Positions 12,667 to 22,433 of a stretch of 64,000 nucleotides of DNA are shown one piece after another. The first letter of the stretch is position 1. Each line of letters opens with the position of its first letter. The notes under the pieces were generated by a model. That model saw only the letters and a list, made by a program, of their open reading frames with translations, had not been told where the DNA came from and did not search any database. Location of the stretch: the NCBI GenBank assembly GCA_037447655.1, contig JBBHKE010001395.1, positions 496,001-560,000 on the forward strand, read 5' to 3'. The position numbers were made by a program, and so were the translations under genes. This DNA comes from Zygnema cylindricum. Its lineage: Eukaryota; Streptophyta; Zygnematophyceae; Zygnematales; Zygnemataceae.

Positions 12667-12866
12667 GATAATTGAAATCTATCCAATTTGGAAAGAGGAG
12701 ACCCCTACTGGATAGATTGGAGAGCATCGGAGTCGTTCTATATATCCTTCCGTCGGACCCTTATGTGCGCTTGCCCCTCCATGTCTACTGGAAAAGTTGA
12801 CGGTTCCCCCCCAAATTGAGGAAGCCATACGAAAGCGCAGGATGCGCGAATAAGTCTTAAACTAAT

Positions 12867-14639
12867 TTATGGGTCTTCATCATGCCTAGCCCTGGTAGAA
12901 TCCAAGGTTGAGGGATCGGGATTTTGGCTAAGTCCGTCGACGTTCTCATATATTTCCCCTTCCCGGTGAACAACGGTGAAATCATATTCCTGCAGGATCA
13001 GAACCCATCTGGCGAGTTTGCCGGTTAACTTACTATTTTCCATGATCCATTTCAAGGGTTGGTGATCGGTAATTAGTGTGAAATGGATCCCGTACAAATA
13101 AGGTCTGAAATGTTGGATGGCCCAAACCGCGGCAAGAAGCTCTCCATGATAACTGCTATAATTTCCCTCTGCTCGGTTGTTGCTACGGCTGGCGTAAGCC
13201 ACCACATACTCGGCACCTGCGTCGTCAACTTGGGCCAAAACAGCTCCCAATCCAAACCTACTCCAATCGGTGTAAAGGAGGAAAGGCCTTTGGTGATCAG
13301 GCATCCGGAGCACTGGGTGCTGCTTCAGGGCATCCTTCAAGAACTGGAAAGCGATCTGCTGTTCCTCGGCCCACAGCCATTCTTGATCTTTCCGCAATAG
13401 CTTATTTAGGGGCTGGGCGTGACTACTGAACTCAGGAATAAACCTGCGGTAGTAGTTGGCCAGGCCAAGAAATGTGCGCAAGGCAGAAATGTCCTGCGGG
13501 GGAGGAAGAGCGTCGAGAGCTGCAACCTTCACCATATGGGGACCCAAGGTTCCCGGAGTTACCTCATGTCCGAGGTAAATGATTTTCTGCACCCCAAAAA
13601 TACCCTTGCCCGGGTGACATTTCAAGCCCGCTGCTTGAAGAGCCCGGAGAACGACCTGGATATGCTCCAGGTGTTCTTCAAAGGTCTTGGAAAATATTAT
13701 CACATCGTCGATGTAGCACCAGGCACAATCAATTCCTCGGAGCGCCTCGTCCATGGCCCGTTGGAACTTTGCTGGTGCATTTTTCAGTCCGAAAGGCATG
13801 TAAATCCACTCATAAAGTCTGGATCCGGCCCAGAATGCCGTTCTCTCCCGGTGTTTTGGTTCCATGGCAATCTGGTGGAAACCATTCTTCATGTCAAGTG
13901 TGGAGAAAACAGTGGATCCAGCAAGAGAGTCGAATATCTCTTCCGGAGTTGGCATTGGGTACCGGTCAGGAATGGTGGCCGTGTTCAACATGCGGTAGTC
14001 CCCACACATTCGGAAGTCCACAGTTTTCCGGATGAATCTTTCTTAGGGGGGAGAACTGTGGGGGAAGCAAACCCATGGAGTCCGGTACTTTCGTGAACCA
14101 ACCCTGCTTTGACCAAAGTTTGAACCTTTGCAGTAATAAACTCTTTCTCTTTGAAGCTGAGAGGATATTGTTTCTGCCAAACCGTTGCGGTTTCGTCTAC
14201 CAAATCTATCCGAAAGGGGGTTCCTTTGTAGATTCCGACATATGTTTCGGACCAGGAGAAAACCTGAGTGTTTCTGGCCAAAAGTTCTGTTAGCTGTTCT
14301 TTCTGCTGAGGGTCCAGCTGCTCCCCCAGAGTCCAGTCCATTTTTCCCGGCTCAACCGCAGCCCAAGCTTCCAGTGGTCTTCCCCAGAGGTTGATGTCGA
14401 AATCTAGCCCAACTTGGGGATCAGCCTCTATTCCTCCGGATAGTACTTTACTGCTGACAACTTCCGCTAAGCTGTCTCCTTCTGAGCTCCCGTTCCCCCC
14501 CACTGAAGGAACTCTCGGATGTAGAATTTTTCTCTTTTCTCTCCCCCCCTCAAGCTGCAAAGTTGCTTGCATGGACAGTAACTGTGGAGCTTGAAGGTAA
14601 TTCCTGCGTGAATCAGGAGCGTGAAGACTGGAATAGGCA
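12867..14639 (-). CDS. MT1 reverse transcriptase and RNase H
   Basis: The N-terminal RT lobe (14639-14022) is fused to the methyltransferase and includes LVHESTGLHGFASPTVLPPK. A one-base deletion in the A-run near 14025 shifts the frame. From 14021 the RT continues with FRMCGDYRMLN, FSTLDMKNGFHQI, MPFGLKNAPAKFQRAMDE, the catalytic YIDDVIIFS and the FLGLANYYRRFIPEF connection. RNase H follows with LYTDWSRFGLGAVL, SSYHGELLAAVWAI, LITDHQPLKWI and NVDGLSQ. In the first motif the usual Asp is followed by Trp-Ser where relatives often have Ala-Ser. It terminates at 12867. Confidence 0.88.
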
Positions 14640-15799
14640 AGAGCATGTTTCACAACCCATGTAATGGCATTTAAATCCATGCTTTGCCCTATGAGGCTGC
14701 ACCGCTGTAGGTCTGAAATACCTGGTGCTGCCGTGGTTTCCGGATGAAACCCCATTGCCTGTTCTCGTTCCGATATGGTTGGTGCTGTCCATAGTCTTTC
14801 CTTGCTGTCAAAAATCATTCCAGCTGCTCCTTTCCGGTAGGCGTGACTGTGAGGAAAAGATACCAACGTGGGTAGTGCTCGACGTGGGAATCCGGGGGTA
14901 TTGCATTGGAAGAATGGAGTACAATCAGGTTTTGTTACAGGTGTCGCCATTCTCCCTTTCCCAAGTATCTGTTGTACTGAAATCTGCGGGTCGGGGGTTT
15001 GTTTCTCCAACAGTTGACGGAGGACTGGAAGAGGGATCATATTGGTCCAATATGCCCGCAGTCTGTGCGCTCGAGATCCCATTTGAGCAGCGTCAAAAAC
15101 CAAGGGAGCTCCCAGAATACGGGTTACCTGATTCCAACTTTCTACAACCTGTTTTCGTTTATCATCCCCCGGGTGGACATTCTCCAGAATATACCCCACT
15201 GGTTTGTCTTGGAGCTGCTGAATCCACGATATCAATGTAATCATCCGATAGAAGGTTCCACTTCGGCGATCCTGATGTCCCCTTCCTTGTCCTGCTAGGG
15301 AGTATCCCTGACAAGGCCATCCCGCCACAACCAGATCTACTTTTCCCAGACTAGCTAAATGAGGTGCCATTATATTATCCACATTCTAGGGAATACTCCG
15401 GTGAGCTTTGGAAATGGAAGACATTGGAAGCTGCTGAGGATATAAGCGGTGCAGCTGATGTAGGCGGTATTCGCTGACAGCTCGCGCTTCCGGTGAAATT
15501 TCCACTGCCGTGTAGGACTCCACTCGATACCCTGCCTTTAAAACTGCTTCCAAATCAGAACTGATTCCTGAAAATAAAGATAAAATCCGAAGTCCGGAGT
15601 CGGGGACTGTCAATGACACCACTTGTCGGTTGAGGTCTTTGCTCCCAGTCTGGTTTTTGAAAACATCTGACTGTATCGTCGAATCTGTTTTCGGTAATAG
15701 TAAGGCAGAGAAGGTTCGATCCACTTTCCGCCGGAGTTTCGCCACCTGCAATAATCTGTCTCTGTATTCCCTTTCCCACCGCTTGGAAATCGGGAATTG
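14640..15799 (-). CDS. C5-cytosine DNA methyltransferase domain inside Gypsy pol (MT1)
   Basis: Contains the ordered motifs of C5-methyltransferases. Motif I is LRILSLFSGISSDLEAV (15548-15595, AdoMet binding). Motif II is VEISPEA. Motif IV is VVAGWPCQGYS with the catalytic Cys (about 15301-15325). Motif VI is ILENV (about 15176). Motif VIII is RAHRLRAYWTN (about 15050). A target-recognition-sized gap follows, then ERLWTAPTISEREQAMGFHP and motif X as LIGQSMDLNAITWVVKH (about 14650-14700). All key residues are present; the only lesion is a TAG at 15386-15388. The frame then runs directly into the RT N-terminus. It probably methylates cytosine in DNA, perhaps the element's own cDNA. The subfamily is undecided: the HRLRAYW block recalls DNMT3/DRM enzymes. 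Confidence 0.88.
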
Positions 15800-17581
15800 C
15801 TAGATGTCCTCTGCAATATCTGTGGAACTGTCAAACAGCTCCGCCGGAGAGGTTGTAGAATACACGGGGTAACAGCCAGACACCAAAATATTGGTCTTTC
15901 CCCGGTTCCATAAATCGAAAGGAACCACGACTTTGGTTCCTTCGGGATTTCCTGGATCCCGAACTGTACATTGCTCCTTCCAAACACTCAAACTCATATT
16001 CATGCGTGTCCAAGTTGCCATTCCCAACAGAATTTCAAACTGATTCCCTTCTACCACTAAGAAAGGAAGTCCAATTTTCACCTTCTGCCCCGCATCATCT
16101 GAGAATTCAATGTCCATGGCTTTGATGATCCCATGGACCGGCTGATTACCGCTGCTGACTGTGCTCAAGCAGATGTTACTCGGGCAGATCTGGGGTCTGA
16201 TATCTTCCGGCATTTTCTGCAATGCAGAGGTAGTAATGAGGTTGGGAAGTGCTCCGGTATCCACCACAGCATCCTGATACCCGCCGTACCCGTTCAGTTT
16301 GAAATTCCCGGTCCGGTTCAGAATGAGTGCTACGGACAAAGTTTTGTAGTCCCTATCCGCCATAGGGGTCTTAGGATCGGAAGACAAGTATACCGCCGTG
16401 GGTGGGGTCACCCTGTCGACTTTGTCTTTTCCAGAATGGATCTCTTCTCCCAGGGCCTGAATGAGGATCTCTTCGGGCAGATTATGGGAGGAAGCAAGGG
16501 TCTTGACATGGGTCAAGGCATAAGGCATCAAATGCCGGACCAGCATAACAGCAGGCTTGGAGGAATGGAGCGGAGCTTTTGGGGAGGATGTAGGCGAATT
16601 TTGTTCCTGATCCGGTTCTATTTCTTCGTTGCCATCGGTTTCAGAACCGGAATCGGGTACGGGTGGAGTTTTTGGTGCATCCTCGTCCGGGCGTTCGGCC
16701 ATAAACCGCTCAAACCAATCCTGAGTGCTCTGTTTGTCCTCTTCCAGTGATTTTGTCTCCGGCTGCCGGTTCTCTTTCTTGTAATTTTCGAAACCGGGAG
16801 GTAATTTAGGTTGAGTAGGAAGAGGAGGGGGTTGAGTGGGCCTGATTCCAAGGCCTATGTCATTGTTCAGAATGACGCCCCTGGGCGTGAAAGACAAAGG
16901 CCCGGTGGCCTTCCGGTTGTGGTCCTTTGGGCCCATTTGCCGCCAGTCTCTCCTTTGATCCGAGGTTGAGGAGTGGAGTTGTCTTCGACCATCTCCCACT
17001 CCAACATTCCAGGCTCCGTGCAGGAAACTGCTAGCATGGTGGGCATTTGGAGGTTCTAAATCCCAGCCCATTATATCGTCTTCGTTAGCCCCCGATGTAC
17101 TTTGAAGCTCAAGCTCCGCTAGCTTTTGTAGTAACTCTTGCTTCTGTTTTTGGAGTCGTTGCGCTGCCGTAAGAGGAGCAGTCCGGTAAGTCGACCCCAA
17201 ACGAAGTGCAGCCAATTCTGCCGCCATGGCAGCCATCTGCTGGCTCTGTTGTTGGATGATTATCTCCGATGTAAGTCTGGCTGGAACAGTCGTTAATTGT
17301 TCCGGTGTCACTGGTGTAGGCAGCACTGGGCGCTCCCAAGGGTAAAGGAGTTGTAGGGGAAGAGGGTTAACGGCAGTCTCTCCTCCTCCCGTGAACAGAG
17401 CGAATTGCATCATTTCCTTCGGGATCCCGTTCTTCCGGAAACATTGCCCCTCCTTGTGCCCCATAAAACCACAGGCCTCGCATTTGTGACCCTCGGTGGT
17501 ATACTTGCTTCGAATCTCGTTGGAGATCTGAGCGTCCTCAAACTTGGGCAGTTTGATTTGCCGCAGTTGGGACTGGGACAT
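15800..17581 (-). CDS. MT1 second zinc knuckle and aspartic protease
   Basis: Begins at MSQSQLRQIKLPKFEDAQ. The second CX2CX4HX4C knuckle is CEACGFMGHKEGQC near residue 35. A Gln-rich and Pro-rich linker follows. The retroviral-type protease has its active-site motif in DAVVDTGALPNLI (about residue 435) and a flap-proximal hydrophobic stretch IGLPFLVVEGNQFEILLG. The segment ends at a TAG (15800-15802) followed by CAATTC. The same frame resumes with a conserved linker and the methyltransferase, so protease and methyltransferase belong to one polyprotein. Confidence 0.78.
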   Translation of the reverse strand: MSQSQLRQIKLPKFEDAQISNEIRSKYTTEGHKCEACGFMGHKEGQCFRKNGIPKEMMQFALFTGGGETAVNPLPLQLLYPWERPVLPTPVTPEQLTTVPARLTSEIIIQQQSQQMAAMAAELAALRLGSTYRTAPLTAAQRLQKQKQELLQKLAELELQSTSGANEDDIMGWDLEPPNAHHASSFLHGAWNVGVGDGRRQLHSSTSDQRRDWRQMGPKDHNRKATGPLSFTPRGVILNNDIGLGIRPTQPPPLPTQPKLPPGFENYKKENRQPETKSLEEDKQSTQDWFERFMAERPDEDAPKTPPVPDSGSETDGNEEIEPDQEQNSPTSSPKAPLHSSKPAVMLVRHLMPYALTHVKTLASSHNLPEEILIQALGEEIHSGKDKVDRVTPPTAVYLSSDPKTPMADRDYKTLSVALILNRTGNFKLNGYGGYQDAVVDTGALPNLITTSALQKMPEDIRPQICPSNICLSTVSSGNQPVHGIIKAMDIEFSDDAGQKVKIGLPFLVVEGNQFEILLGMATWTRMNMSLSVWKEQCTVRDPGNPEGTKVVVPFDLWNRGKTNILVSGCYPVYSTTSPAELFDSSTDIAEDI

Positions 17582-17608
17582 TTTCGAAGTTTCGCTCCGT
17601 GGAGTGGG

Positions 17609-17878
17609 TCAGTAATTGTTCTTAGTGACCGGTGTTCTCTCCCCCCCCCCAGCTCCTTTGAGTCGTTCTTCATGCTGCTTTTGGTTCCTTTCCGAACGTT
17701 CTACCTCCCATTCTTTCAACTTGAGGGCTAGCTCCGGTTTGAGTGTCCTGCTGCAGCGTTTCCATCCATGTCCAGGTTGTTGACAATTTAGGCAATTGTA
17801 CAGAATCACCCGATCGTCGGCCCCCATTGCACGTTCTGGCCTGCTGTCCACAACTAGCTTCCCTTTAAGCTTCCGCAA
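17609..17878 (-). CDS. MT1 nucleocapsid-type zinc knuckle segment
   Basis: Same frame as gag and the downstream protease segment, bounded by TGA codons at 17933 and 17609. Contains CLNCQQPGHGWKRC, a canonical CX2CX4HX4C knuckle expected to bind genomic RNA in the particle, followed by a charged Glu/Lys/Arg helix. Both bounding stops precede or follow codons that read naturally as gag, so this looks like part of one gag protein and not a separate gene. Confidence 0.7.
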   Translation of the reverse strand: MRKLKGKLVVDSRPERAMGADDRVILYNCLNCQQPGHGWKRCSRTLKPELALKLKEWEVERSERNQKQHEERLKGAGGGERTPVTKNNY

Positions 17879-17932
17879 AGCTTGGAGTTCCGCTTGTTCT
17901 TCCCCACTTAAGGAAGTTTCTCCGGTGAATCC

Positions 17933-20900
17933 TCAAAAATTCGCTCTTGCCTTGCCGGTCACGGCTTTTTCTCTCGCCTCACTGTGAACGAAGTGGTCGT
18001 ATAACTTCATGGCCACCAGGGATATGTCCTTGGCCGAGGGATTTATGTCCTGGATGGCCTGTCCTGCGATCCAGTTATCCAAGGCAGTCTGCCCTGTCGG
18101 CCCGAAGGAATTACGGACAGCAATGAAATACTTGGTCGCCATTGCGGGAAGGTCAATGGTAGACAGTTTAGTCTTCTGACAAAGACTAGAGAGGCGGTTA
18201 AAAAGTGTCTGAGGCGTCTCATTCTTCAAACACCGGAATTCCGTGAATTCCTTGATGGCTGATTCGTTCCTCTCGGTATAGAGGAGTCTCCAGATGTTTA
18301 GAAGAGTGGTGCAAGGGGTGGGATTTGACACCATACGAGTTGCAGCCCGAGCTGCCTGAATTGCTTGCAGCTGGTTAACATAGGCCCTCCCTTGGGCCTG
18401 CAATTTCATATCATCGGTGAAGGTAGCTGTTACTGGGGTCACCGCTGCGGCAGCCAACTCTGCCTCCGCTCGTAAAACTTCTGCATCCAGGACCGGATCT
18501 GAGATTTTGATGCTAGGAGCCATCAAAAGAGGTTGACGCTCCTTATAATCTGCCAACGCCCCTCCAGAGAGGTAGTTGACCATCATTGGAAAGAGAGTTG
18601 TTTCGAAGTCGTCCGGAATAGCTCCTCCCGTGTACTTATTGATTTCCGATTGAGTGAAAGATTTCCACAACAACTCGAAATCTGAGAAAGCGATCTCTGA
18701 GCTGTCCCCTGTAAATATTCGAATATCCCCCATTTCGTTCTCTTCTTCCGCTGGTTGGGTGAACTGGGAAAAGGAAAGGCCGGTGGGACTAACGAACTGC
18801 GCCGGTGAAGTAACCCCTTTGTCCTCTTCTTCGGGACCGGAACCCCCTTCTCCTCCGGTAGGAGATGCTGTTCTGCTAGGCGCGGATACTCCTCCCGCAG
18901 AGGAAGTACCAACCCCTGAAAGGATGGTAGGAGGAAGGGTATTCCTCACGGGAAGAATTCCTGGCCCCTGGGGAGCAGAGGGTATCTGCGTCTGAAGACT
19001 TGACTGGCCTGGTGTCGCAGAAGGAAGGGCCCACTCCCCTGCGTCCACTCCTCGATATCCACGGGAATACCTTTCGTCCTGACGAACTGTCTCCTCTGAA
19101 GGGATGTGGATCCGAGGTCTGTTCAAAGGTTGATCTCCGGGCAGAGATGGAGAAGAAGACGACGAAGGTCCGTTCTGAGGAGAAGGAGTTTGTCTTCGGA
19201 AAGGAGTCTGTTTCCGGGGCCGTCTTCGGGAGGTTTCAGGAGGTGGAGTTCCGGAACTAGAGGAGGGGGAACGCCTGTGAGGAGGGGAGTATACGTCGTA
19301 CTTATAGGGTAAATTCAGCGGACCTGGGGACCCACGGTCGGCTCCAGTATGAGAAACGGCAGGAGATGGAGAGGAGATGGTATTGTCCCGGGGTTCTGCT
19401 ACCGGAGCCTGGGAGTGGGAAGTAGGAGGATGAGGAGGGAAAGGAGGAGGATCAGGGGACAGCCTGGGTGGAGGAGAAGGAGGTGTAGACGGTCTCAAGG
19501 GGATGTGAATTCTTTCGTCCGGTCGTAACTCCACTAAGGCCTCAACAGCTTCAAAAACCTCCACCGAAACAAAAGTAGGCTCTTCCCGCGGAGCCGCTTC
19601 GAGTTCAGACGGTAAATCTGCACCCAAACCCCCAATATTAGGTCTTGTGTCTGCCCCCTCTTCCCGCTGAAGAGGAGGTTCCCGACCAATCTCCGAAGGA
19701 GGAGCCTGGGGTGGAGCTCCGGGCGAGGTTTCCGCAACGGGTGTGGGAGGGATCCGCCCACTGAGGATCCCACTGGTCCTCCGCCTAGCTTCCCGGATGA
19801 GATTCAATTCCCGCTCCCACAACTTTCTCCGTTCTTCCTCCAATGCTTCCCAATCTACTGTAACGGGTTTAGTCCCCGCCGTAGCCGATCTCTGAGATAT
19901 TAAAATTTCCACTAGTTCCTTAGCCCTTTCCACTACTCCGGTCAGATCAGCTATCCCGGCTCCTAGAACTTCTGGATCTGTAGGCCTGGCTCTCCACAAT
20001 CCCTCGGACAACTCTTCCGGTTCTGTTTCCGGAACCTCTGGGTCAGTATGTTCGGGTCGCCAGAACCCTCCATCAGGGCGGACTCGGGGTGCTGGAGGGG
20101 TAGATCTCTTGGTGGAGACTGGCACTGGCGTTGGAGAAGGTTCTTCCTTGGGAATAGGTGCAAATCTACCCTTGCTATCCCTGTGGTCAAACTTCTTCCC
20201 CCTCCCCGACTCTGGAGCCCTGCTATCGCTGCCATCTTCTCTCCTGCGAGACCTCGAAGCAGGGCGCCCTCGGGACGGTCGGCTCGCTGCAGTGTCTTGA
20301 GAAGAAGATGGAGGAGGGCGAGAAGGAGGAGCCCTCCTAGGCCTTTCCTGCAAGGACTGTGAGGAACCACTCTCTGAAGAGCTACTTAGAATCTCCACCA
20401 CCCCTCCCACTGGTTTAACCACCCGAGGTCGATCCGACCGAGACACTCTTTGCACCAACTCCTGCTTGACCTTCAGTTCATGAAGATCATGAAGAGCAAG
20501 GAGTTCCTTTCGACCAGGGCGGCTGGGATCCGTCAAAACCGCAGGGTCAATCTGAATTTCGGCCCTGGGAATCTTTGATCTGGTGTGAAGCCCGACCTCC
20601 GGAAGGGGACCCAAAAGGGGCTCCCGCTGAGCTTGCCTCTTTGGCCTGGCCCGGGGTAACACTCGGTTTCTTTCTTGAGCCTGTGCTCTGGACTCCTTTC
20701 TTTCCTCGGCAAAGGTTCTGGAGGCCTCCGCCAAGGAGGGAAAATGTTCAGGAGTGAGGCTAGGAGGAGATGGGGGCGAAGTTTGTGGTTCGGGTGGTTT
20801 TGGAGGAGTTTCAACCCTAACAGGCTCAGGCATCATCCCCTGGAGAAACCGCTCTATGTTGGCAGGCGAGGTAAAGGGGACGGATTCTTCGGGAACCTGT

Positions 20901-20992
20901 GACTCTTCTTCTGATACCACTGCTTCTTGATTCGCCCGTTCTTCCGGCCTGGCACCGGAGAGATTCTTATTTGGAGCTTCACCTCCCCCCAT
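17933..20992 (-). CDS. MT1 gag with a long disordered N-terminal extension
   Basis: Open from the ATG at 20992 to a TGA at 17933-17935. Residues 1 to about 753 are extremely rich in Pro, Ser, Glu and Arg, without a fold I can name (for example PSTPPSPPPRLSPDPPPFPP). The conserved gag core starts near MGDIRIFTGDSSEIAFSDFE at 18733 and contains LLNIWRLLYTERNESAIKEF and GPTGQTALDNWI. MT2 (gag start 44847) lacks the extension, so this copy carries about 750 extra residues or an extra fused open frame. The frame continues past the TGA into the first zinc knuckle. Confidence 0.75.
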   Translation of the reverse strand: MGGGEAPNKNLSGARPEERANQEAVVSEEESQVPEESVPFTSPANIERFLQGMMPEPVRVETPPKPPEPQTSPPSPPSLTPEHFPSLAEASRTFAEERKESRAQAQERNRVLPRARPKRQAQREPLLGPLPEVGLHTRSKIPRAEIQIDPAVLTDPSRPGRKELLALHDLHELKVKQELVQRVSRSDRPRVVKPVGGVVEILSSSSESGSSQSLQERPRRAPPSRPPPSSSQDTAASRPSRGRPASRSRRREDGSDSRAPESGRGKKFDHRDSKGRFAPIPKEEPSPTPVPVSTKRSTPPAPRVRPDGGFWRPEHTDPEVPETEPEELSEGLWRARPTDPEVLGAGIADLTGVVERAKELVEILISQRSATAGTKPVTVDWEALEEERRKLWERELNLIREARRRTSGILSGRIPPTPVAETSPGAPPQAPPSEIGREPPLQREEGADTRPNIGGLGADLPSELEAAPREEPTFVSVEVFEAVEALVELRPDERIHIPLRPSTPPSPPPRLSPDPPPFPPHPPTSHSQAPVAEPRDNTISSPSPAVSHTGADRGSPGPLNLPYKYDVYSPPHRRSPSSSSGTPPPETSRRRPRKQTPFRRQTPSPQNGPSSSSSPSLPGDQPLNRPRIHIPSEETVRQDERYSRGYRGVDAGEWALPSATPGQSSLQTQIPSAPQGPGILPVRNTLPPTILSGVGTSSAGGVSAPSRTASPTGGEGGSGPEEEDKGVTSPAQFVSPTGLSFSQFTQPAEEENEMGDIRIFTGDSSEIAFSDFELLWKSFTQSEINKYTGGAIPDDFETTLFPMMVNYLSGGALADYKERQPLLMAPSIKISDPVLDAEVLRAEAELAAAAVTPVTATFTDDMKLQAQGRAYVNQLQAIQAARAATRMVSNPTPCTTLLNIWRLLYTERNESAIKEFTEFRCLKNETPQTLFNRLSSLCQKTKLSTIDLPAMATKYFIAVRNSFGPTGQTALDNWIAGQAIQDINPSAKDISLVAMKLYDHFVHSEAREKAVTGKARANF

Positions 20993-22428
20993 GATGACAA
21001 AGGTCTCGAAAGAAGAATCAACGACAGGGCACAATACTCGCTTCCGCCAAGAGAGCTTCTAAAGTCAAAAAGCTCCTATCCCCTCTAATCCGAAGGAGAC
21101 AGGTGGCTTTTCAGTACTGTGCTTTATCCACAGGAAGTCTATAGCATTCGTTCCCTCAAAACCCACTGTTTCGATGCCAGGAAATTGCAGTTTTACTCTG
21201 GGAAGTCCCCGCCAAAGCAAAAGAGACTACAAGTGAAGACACAAATGCACTACCACGTGGACATATAAAAATAAATAGGAATGGCTGTTTCAGATTTAAC
21301 AATATCACCTTGACCGCAGAAATTAAAATATAAGATGGAAGATATAAAAGATGGCGAAGCAAGCTTAACATACCCCGGCAATTTACGATGACAATGGGAG
21401 AAAGGCGAAATCTCTCCTGATGGCAGTGTAAATAGGTATGGTACTCCTTCAACCCTCGGTGTCCGCAGCTCAGAACCGACTAGACTCTTCTCAGTTTCAA
21501 ACAGCGAAAAATCCAAAAATCACCCAAAGGGAAGGCAGTGCCAACCGCCAACCCGAACTATGATTCCCAAAATGGACAAATCCAAAACAGAGATGGCAAT
21601 AGAGTCAAACAACACAAAGATTCTCCAAAAGAAGGTTTGTTGGAATTTCTGAGGGTTTTCACAGGAGACAGTACTGAAAAGCAACCTGTCTCCTTCGGCC
21701 CCAAGTGCCTTATACATCAAAGTTTGTCCAAAATCAGGTCCAAAAAGTCAAAACTATGCTATGAACCAATGAGCGGCAAGCTAGAGCAATCGAACTGACA
21801 GAGGACCAAATAGTCCGTACTACACTTGGGGCAAAAAGTTAAACATCTGACTACGGCTAGATCCGCGGCCGGAGGTTATTATTTGATCTGCAGTTATAAG
21901 CCAAACCACAAAGAAAGGGACACGGAAGTGCCAAGCTTTGACTTAATGTAATTAATTAACCACTGGTCAGCTGAACCTGAACTGAATTGCTACAGACAGC
22001 TAACAGCAAAATCTAGATGACAGTCCGGAAGTCTACGTGGCAATCCACAATGTACCCTCCACTAGGGCTGGTGGAAGCTAGTACTAGGTGACGGAACTGC
22101 GATCTTTCAGACGGTAGAACTTTGTCGTCCAGCCTCCGTTAGGCACGAAACAAAGTGCGTCTTGTTCAGTAAAGGAAATACCATAATCCTTCCGGCTGGT
22201 TGCGCTCACTTTTCCGTACTATGAGAACAGTACGGGTAGGAAGGGTACGGAAATCCTTGGTAATATAGAAGTGTGCCTGAAAAGCACTCGAGCTTGACAG
22301 ATGTCAGATCAGCGCAGCATAGCAGCACAGCAACAAATGTAGAGTGCTCAAGGTTTCCAGCTGCGATGTCAGACTTTGCGCAGCATGGCAGCATAGCAGC
22401 AAGATATAAAGATGACTCAAGCTTTCCA
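20993..22428 (-). other. MT1 5' leader and putative 5' LTR
   Basis: Non-coding stretch between the gag start and the junction with the interrupted Copia integrase at 22428/22429. The outer 130 bp contain two degenerate copies of an about 80-bp unit (CAGCGCAGCATAGCAGCAC and GCGCAGCATGGCAGCATAGC, each followed by a CTCAAG-TTTCCA end). On the minus strand the edge starts TGGAAAGC, compatible with an LTR terminus. No second copy and no convincing primer-binding site were found, so the LTR inner boundary is unknown. Confidence 0.4.
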
Positions 22429-22433
22429 AAACA

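Larger units (their letters stand above)
11586..22428 (-). mobile_element. Ty3/Gypsy retrotransposon MT1 with an internal cytosine methyltransferase domain
   Basis: Order on the minus strand: long gag, CCHC knuckle, second CCHC knuckle, aspartic protease, C5-cytosine methyltransferase, reverse transcriptase, RNase H, integrase. RT before integrase defines Gypsy. From 20992 to 14022 everything lies in one frame, broken only by stops at 17933 (TGA), 17609 (TGA), 15800 (TAG) and 15386 (TAG). A one-base deletion near 14025 shifts the RT. The right edge is placed at 22428, where the sequence ending CTTTCCA abruptly interrupts a Copia integrase. No matching second LTR was found, so the left edge is only where integrase similarity stops. 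Confidence 0.85.

Noticed and set aside
13083-14096. Plus-strand open frames opposite the MT1 RT
   Set aside because: They are antisense shadows of a convincing RT-RNase H frame with all catalytic motifs on the minus strand.
20978-20992. N-myristoylation signal at the MT1 gag start (MGGGEAP)
   Set aside because: Gly2 is present, but the Pro at position 7 is disfavoured in the known motif, and plant Gypsy gags are not generally myristoylated.
11586-22428. Endogenous pararetrovirus (Caulimoviridae) instead of a retrotransposon
   Set aside because: An integrase follows RNase H, the gag is typical of Gypsy and no movement-protein-like sequence is seen.
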